A stretch of 8,550 nucleotides of DNA from Prevotellaceae bacterium (GTDB lineage: Bacteria > Bacteroidota > Bacteroidia > Bacteroidales > UBA932), in the NCBI GenBank assembly GCA_031288855.1, contig JAITQQ010000033.1:1-8550 (forward strand). Direction: 5' to 3'. Below, piece by piece: positions 7,116-8,550 of this stretch. A program made the translations under genes and the position numbers. The notes below the pieces were generated by a model. The model saw only the letters and a list, made by a program, of their open reading frames with translations. It was not told the origin of the DNA and ran no database searches. The stretch's first letter is position 1. Every line of letters begins with the position of its first letter.

Positions 7116-7989
7116 TCTGCTTCCCTTCTACCGCAACACCTGCAGCTATTTTCTTAATTAAGCCCTGCAATACATTGCCGGGGCCTAATTCGATGAATGT
7201 TGCCGCACCATCGGCCGCCATGCGTTGTATGGTTTGTGTCCACCGCACCGGCGCGGTGAGTTGTGCAATGAGGTTTTTCTTGATAACGGTAGGGTCGGTA
7301 TAGGGTTTAGCATCCACATTTTGATAAACAGGGCACACAGGGCTGTTCACAGTGGTTGCCTGGATAGCGGTTTCGAGTTCTGCACGCGCCGGCTCCATCA
7401 AAGGAGAGTGAAAAGCGCCGCCCACAGGCAATAACAGCGCGCGTTTGGCGCCGGCAGCTTTCAACCGTTCGCAGGCTTCCTCTACCGCTTTCACCGCACC
7501 GGAAATCACCAATTGGCCGGGGCAGTTGTAATTGGCAGGAACGACCACGCCGTCAACCGAAGCGCATATTTCTTCCACTTTCGCATCGTCCAATCCCAAC
7601 ACGGCCGCCATGGTTGACGGCTCATATTCGCAAGCCTTCTGCATGGCCAAGGCGCGTGCCGACACTAACCGCAAGCCGTCTTCAAAACTCATGGCGCCGG
7701 CCGATACCAACGCCGAAAATTCTCCAAGCGAATGCCCGGCCACCATCTCCGGGCTGAAATCGGGCAACGATTTTGCCAGAATGACCGAGTGCAGAAAAAT
7801 AGCCGGTTGTGTAACTTTCGTTTGTTTGAGGTCAGCGTCAGTGCCCGAAAACATCAGGTCGGTAATACGGAAACCGAGGATTTCGTTCGCTTGTTCAAAA
7901 AGCGTTTTAGCCCGCGGCACCTTCTCATAAAGATCCTTCCCCATGCCCACGAATTGTGCGCCTTGTCCGGGAAACACATAAACTCTCAT
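7105..7989 (-). CDS. fabD: Malonyl-CoA:acyl-carrier-protein transacylase
   Basis: Moves the malonyl group from CoA to acyl carrier protein, supplying the extender unit for type II fatty acid synthesis in the cytoplasm. The 294 residues are close to the family's usual length (about 300-310). Motifs in order: 'FPGQGAQFVGMG' (6-17); the nucleophile elbow 'GHSLGE' with S87; 'SARALAMQ' with R112, which holds the malonyl carboxylate; 'GAFHSPLM' with catalytic H194; 'YQNVDAKPY'; and 'ELGPGNVLQGLIKK' (267-280). All catalytic residues are present. The ATG at 7989 begins directly with 'MRVYVFPGQG', leaving no room for a longer N-terminus. It stands alone, away from other fab genes, with a promoter just upstream and convergent overlap with the small gene at its 3' end. 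Confidence 0.98.
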   Translation of the reverse strand: MRVYVFPGQGAQFVGMGKDLYEKVPRAKTLFEQANEILGFRITDLMFSGTDADLKQTKVTQPAIFLHSVILAKSLPDFSPEMVAGHSLGEFSALVSAGAMSFEDGLRLVSARALAMQKACEYEPSTMAAVLGLDDAKVEEICASVDGVVVPANYNCPGQLVISGAVKAVEEACERLKAAGAKRALLLPVGGAFHSPLMEPARAELETAIQATTVNSPVCPVYQNVDAKPYTDPTVIKKNLIAQLTAPVRWTQTIQRMAADGAATFIELGPGNVLQGLIKKIAAGVAVEGKQTIS

Positions 7990-8016
7990 AACATTTTCAA
8001 TTTATAATTTGCGGGG

Positions 8017-8024
8017 CAAAGATA
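8017..8024 (-). promoter_or_regulatory. Bacteroidota -7 promoter element for fabD
   Basis: The minus strand reads TATCTTTG, an exact TAnnTTTG match, 27 bp before the fabD ATG. A near-consensus -33 box TTTC (8043-8046 on the plus strand as GAAA) lies 18 bp further upstream. It faces away from the tRNA promoter only 28 bp to the right. Confidence 0.6.
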
Positions 8025-8052
8025 CAATTTTTTAAAATAACCGAAATTTGAT

Positions 8053-8060
8053 TACCTTTG
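8053..8060 (+). promoter_or_regulatory. Bacteroidota -7 promoter element for tRNA-Arg
   Basis: TACCTTTG matches TAnnTTTG exactly, 20 bp before the mature tRNA 5' end, leaving a leader of about a dozen bases to be removed by RNase P. The upstream -33 region is T-rich without an exact TTTG at the expected distance. It is divergent from the fabD promoter. Confidence 0.55.
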
Positions 8061-8080
8061 CATCCTGAATTTAGCTATTT

Positions 8081-8154
8081 GGCCTCGTAGTTCAGTTGAA
8101 TAGAACGTCAGATTCCGGTTCTGAAAGTCGAGGGTTTGAATCCCTCCGAGGTCA
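8081..8154 (+). tRNA. tRNA-Arg(CCG)
   Basis: A complete 74-base cloverleaf. The acceptor stem GGCCTCG pairs with CGAGGTC (one G-T pair) and is followed by discriminator A8154. The D stem is GTTC/GAAC, the anticodon stem TCAGA/TCTGA, and the T stem GAGGG/CCCTC around loop TTTGAAT. The seven-base anticodon loop TTCCGGT places CCG at 8115-8117, reading the arginine codon CGG. CCA is not encoded (CGA follows), so it is added after transcription. A promoter precedes it and a terminator hairpin follows 7 bp later, so it is a single-gene unit. Confidence 0.96.
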
Positions 8155-8161
8155 CGAAAGG

Positions 8162-8194
8162 AAATATCATTTTTTTGAAAATGATATTTTTTTT
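8162..8194 (+). terminator. Intrinsic terminator after tRNA-Arg
   Basis: A perfect 12-bp inverted repeat (8162-8173 AAATATCATTTT with 8178-8189 AAAATGATATTT) closes a TTTG loop at 8174-8177 and runs into a tract of eight T ending at 8194. The stem has only one G-C pair, so its strength depends on length and the T tract. The loop overlaps the -33 box of the next promoter. Confidence 0.8.
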
Positions 8195-8203
8195 ATATCT
8201 TTG
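8174..8203 (+). promoter_or_regulatory. Full -33/-7 promoter before the damaged DUF6377-type gene
   Basis: TTTG at 8174-8177 and TATCTTTG at 8196-8203 are separated by 18 bp, close to the 19-21 bp Bacteroidota spacing. This is the most complete promoter in the window. It lies 23 bp before the ATG at 8227. Its -33 box is the loop of the terminator hairpin. Confidence 0.6.
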
Positions 8204-8226
8204 TGTTGTCACAGTAAGTCAAGCTT

Positions 8227-8550
8227 ATGGAAACAATTACGGCAATGCATAAAAAATTAGTTGTTCCCATCCTTTTGTTGTTATTTTTGCCGGCAAGTCT
8301 CCTATTTGCTGGGGGTGGTTTATACCCGGCAGGACAATGTCGAACAACAGCGTAAATACTTTGCCCTTTCAACCATCACTGATATCCGGAATGCCATAAA
8401 AGACCATGCCGCACTGCAAAGCCTTGCGATGAGTTATTATAGAACGGGCGACGTGGAAAGGGCCTACACTTACATGAAATCGGTGATGGATGATATTGAT
8501 TTCGGGAAAGTACGTTTCCGCGTTATTGAACTGGCGTCGCTGTATTCTGC
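8227..8550 (+). pseudogene. Damaged DUF6377-type regulator gene (signal peptide joined out of frame to mid-protein), runs off right edge
   Basis: The ATG at 8227 (or 8245) opens a 42-codon frame ending with TAA at 8353-8355. It encodes a good signal peptide: MHKK, then LVVPILLLLFLPASLLFA. Right after the signal peptide, at GGGGG (8311-8315), the coding signal moves to the next frame, which stays open from there to the window end: 'VVYTRQDNVEQQRKYFALS', 'DIRNAIKDHAALQSLAMSYY', 'RTGDVERAYTYMKSVMDDID'. I recognise this from memory as the internal TPR-like part of Bacteroidota DUF6377 proteins, which normally lies roughly 200 residues after the signal peptide. So the sequence suggests a large internal deletion plus a one-base frame change. 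Removing one G would join both parts into one frame. Intact relatives continue with a membrane segment and a C-terminal regulator domain, which would lie beyond the window. Alternatives are a sequencing error in the G run on a naturally short paralogue, or length variation of the G run. Confidence 0.6.

Noticed and set aside
8305..8325. Programmed ribosomal frameshift joining the two frames of the DUF6377-type gene
   Set aside because: GCTGGGGGTGG is not a classical slippery site and no downstream stem-loop or internal Shine-Dalgarno is evident; loss of the N-terminal region favours a damaged gene, though read-level checking of the G run is still worthwhile.

Overview
The window looks like ordinary chromosomal core from a member of the Bacteroidales (phylum Bacteroidota); genus cannot be told. 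Reasons: the gene order guaB - SurA-type periplasmic folding genes - OstA-like gene is one I associate with that order; starts lack Shine-Dalgarno sequences and sit in A/T-rich leaders; and copies of the Bacteroidota -7 promoter element TAnnTTTG lie in front of most transcription units. No mobile element, CRISPR array, phage gene or defence system was seen.

Positions 1-5316 (minus strand) form a tight run: guaB (IMP dehydrogenase), a short lipoprotein with a SurA-like helical fold, a SurA-like protein with two parvulin-type domains, and an OstA-like protein that runs off the left edge. guaB and the lipoprotein gene share one base (TAATG); the other junctions are within about 10 bp. Apart from guaB, all products are exported and fit delivery or folding of outer-membrane material (LPS and beta-barrel proteins). 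Positions 5365-6750 (minus) hold a two-gene unit, a YhcH/YjgK/YiaL-family cupin-like protein followed by a TIGR01212 (YhcC-like) radical SAM protein that appears to begin with TTG. A divergent promoter region (6751-6845) separates this unit from a small plus-strand gene for an 89-residue uncharacterised protein, which converges on and overlaps fabD (malonyl-CoA:ACP transacylase, minus strand).

Right of fabD is a second divergent promoter region, then tRNA-Arg(CCG) on the plus strand, a strong AT-rich terminator hairpin, and a promoter that reuses the hairpin loop as its likely -33 box. That promoter drives what I read as a damaged DUF6377-type regulator gene: a normal signal peptide is joined, out of frame and at a run of five G, directly to the middle of the protein. 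The expected N-terminal repeat region is missing. The gene continues past the right edge.

The most unusual parts are the broken regulator gene with its terminator-promoter overlap, the TTG start of the radical SAM gene, and the complementary loss of parvulin motifs in the two PPIase domains of the SurA-like protein. I did not find a convincing undescribed multi-gene system.
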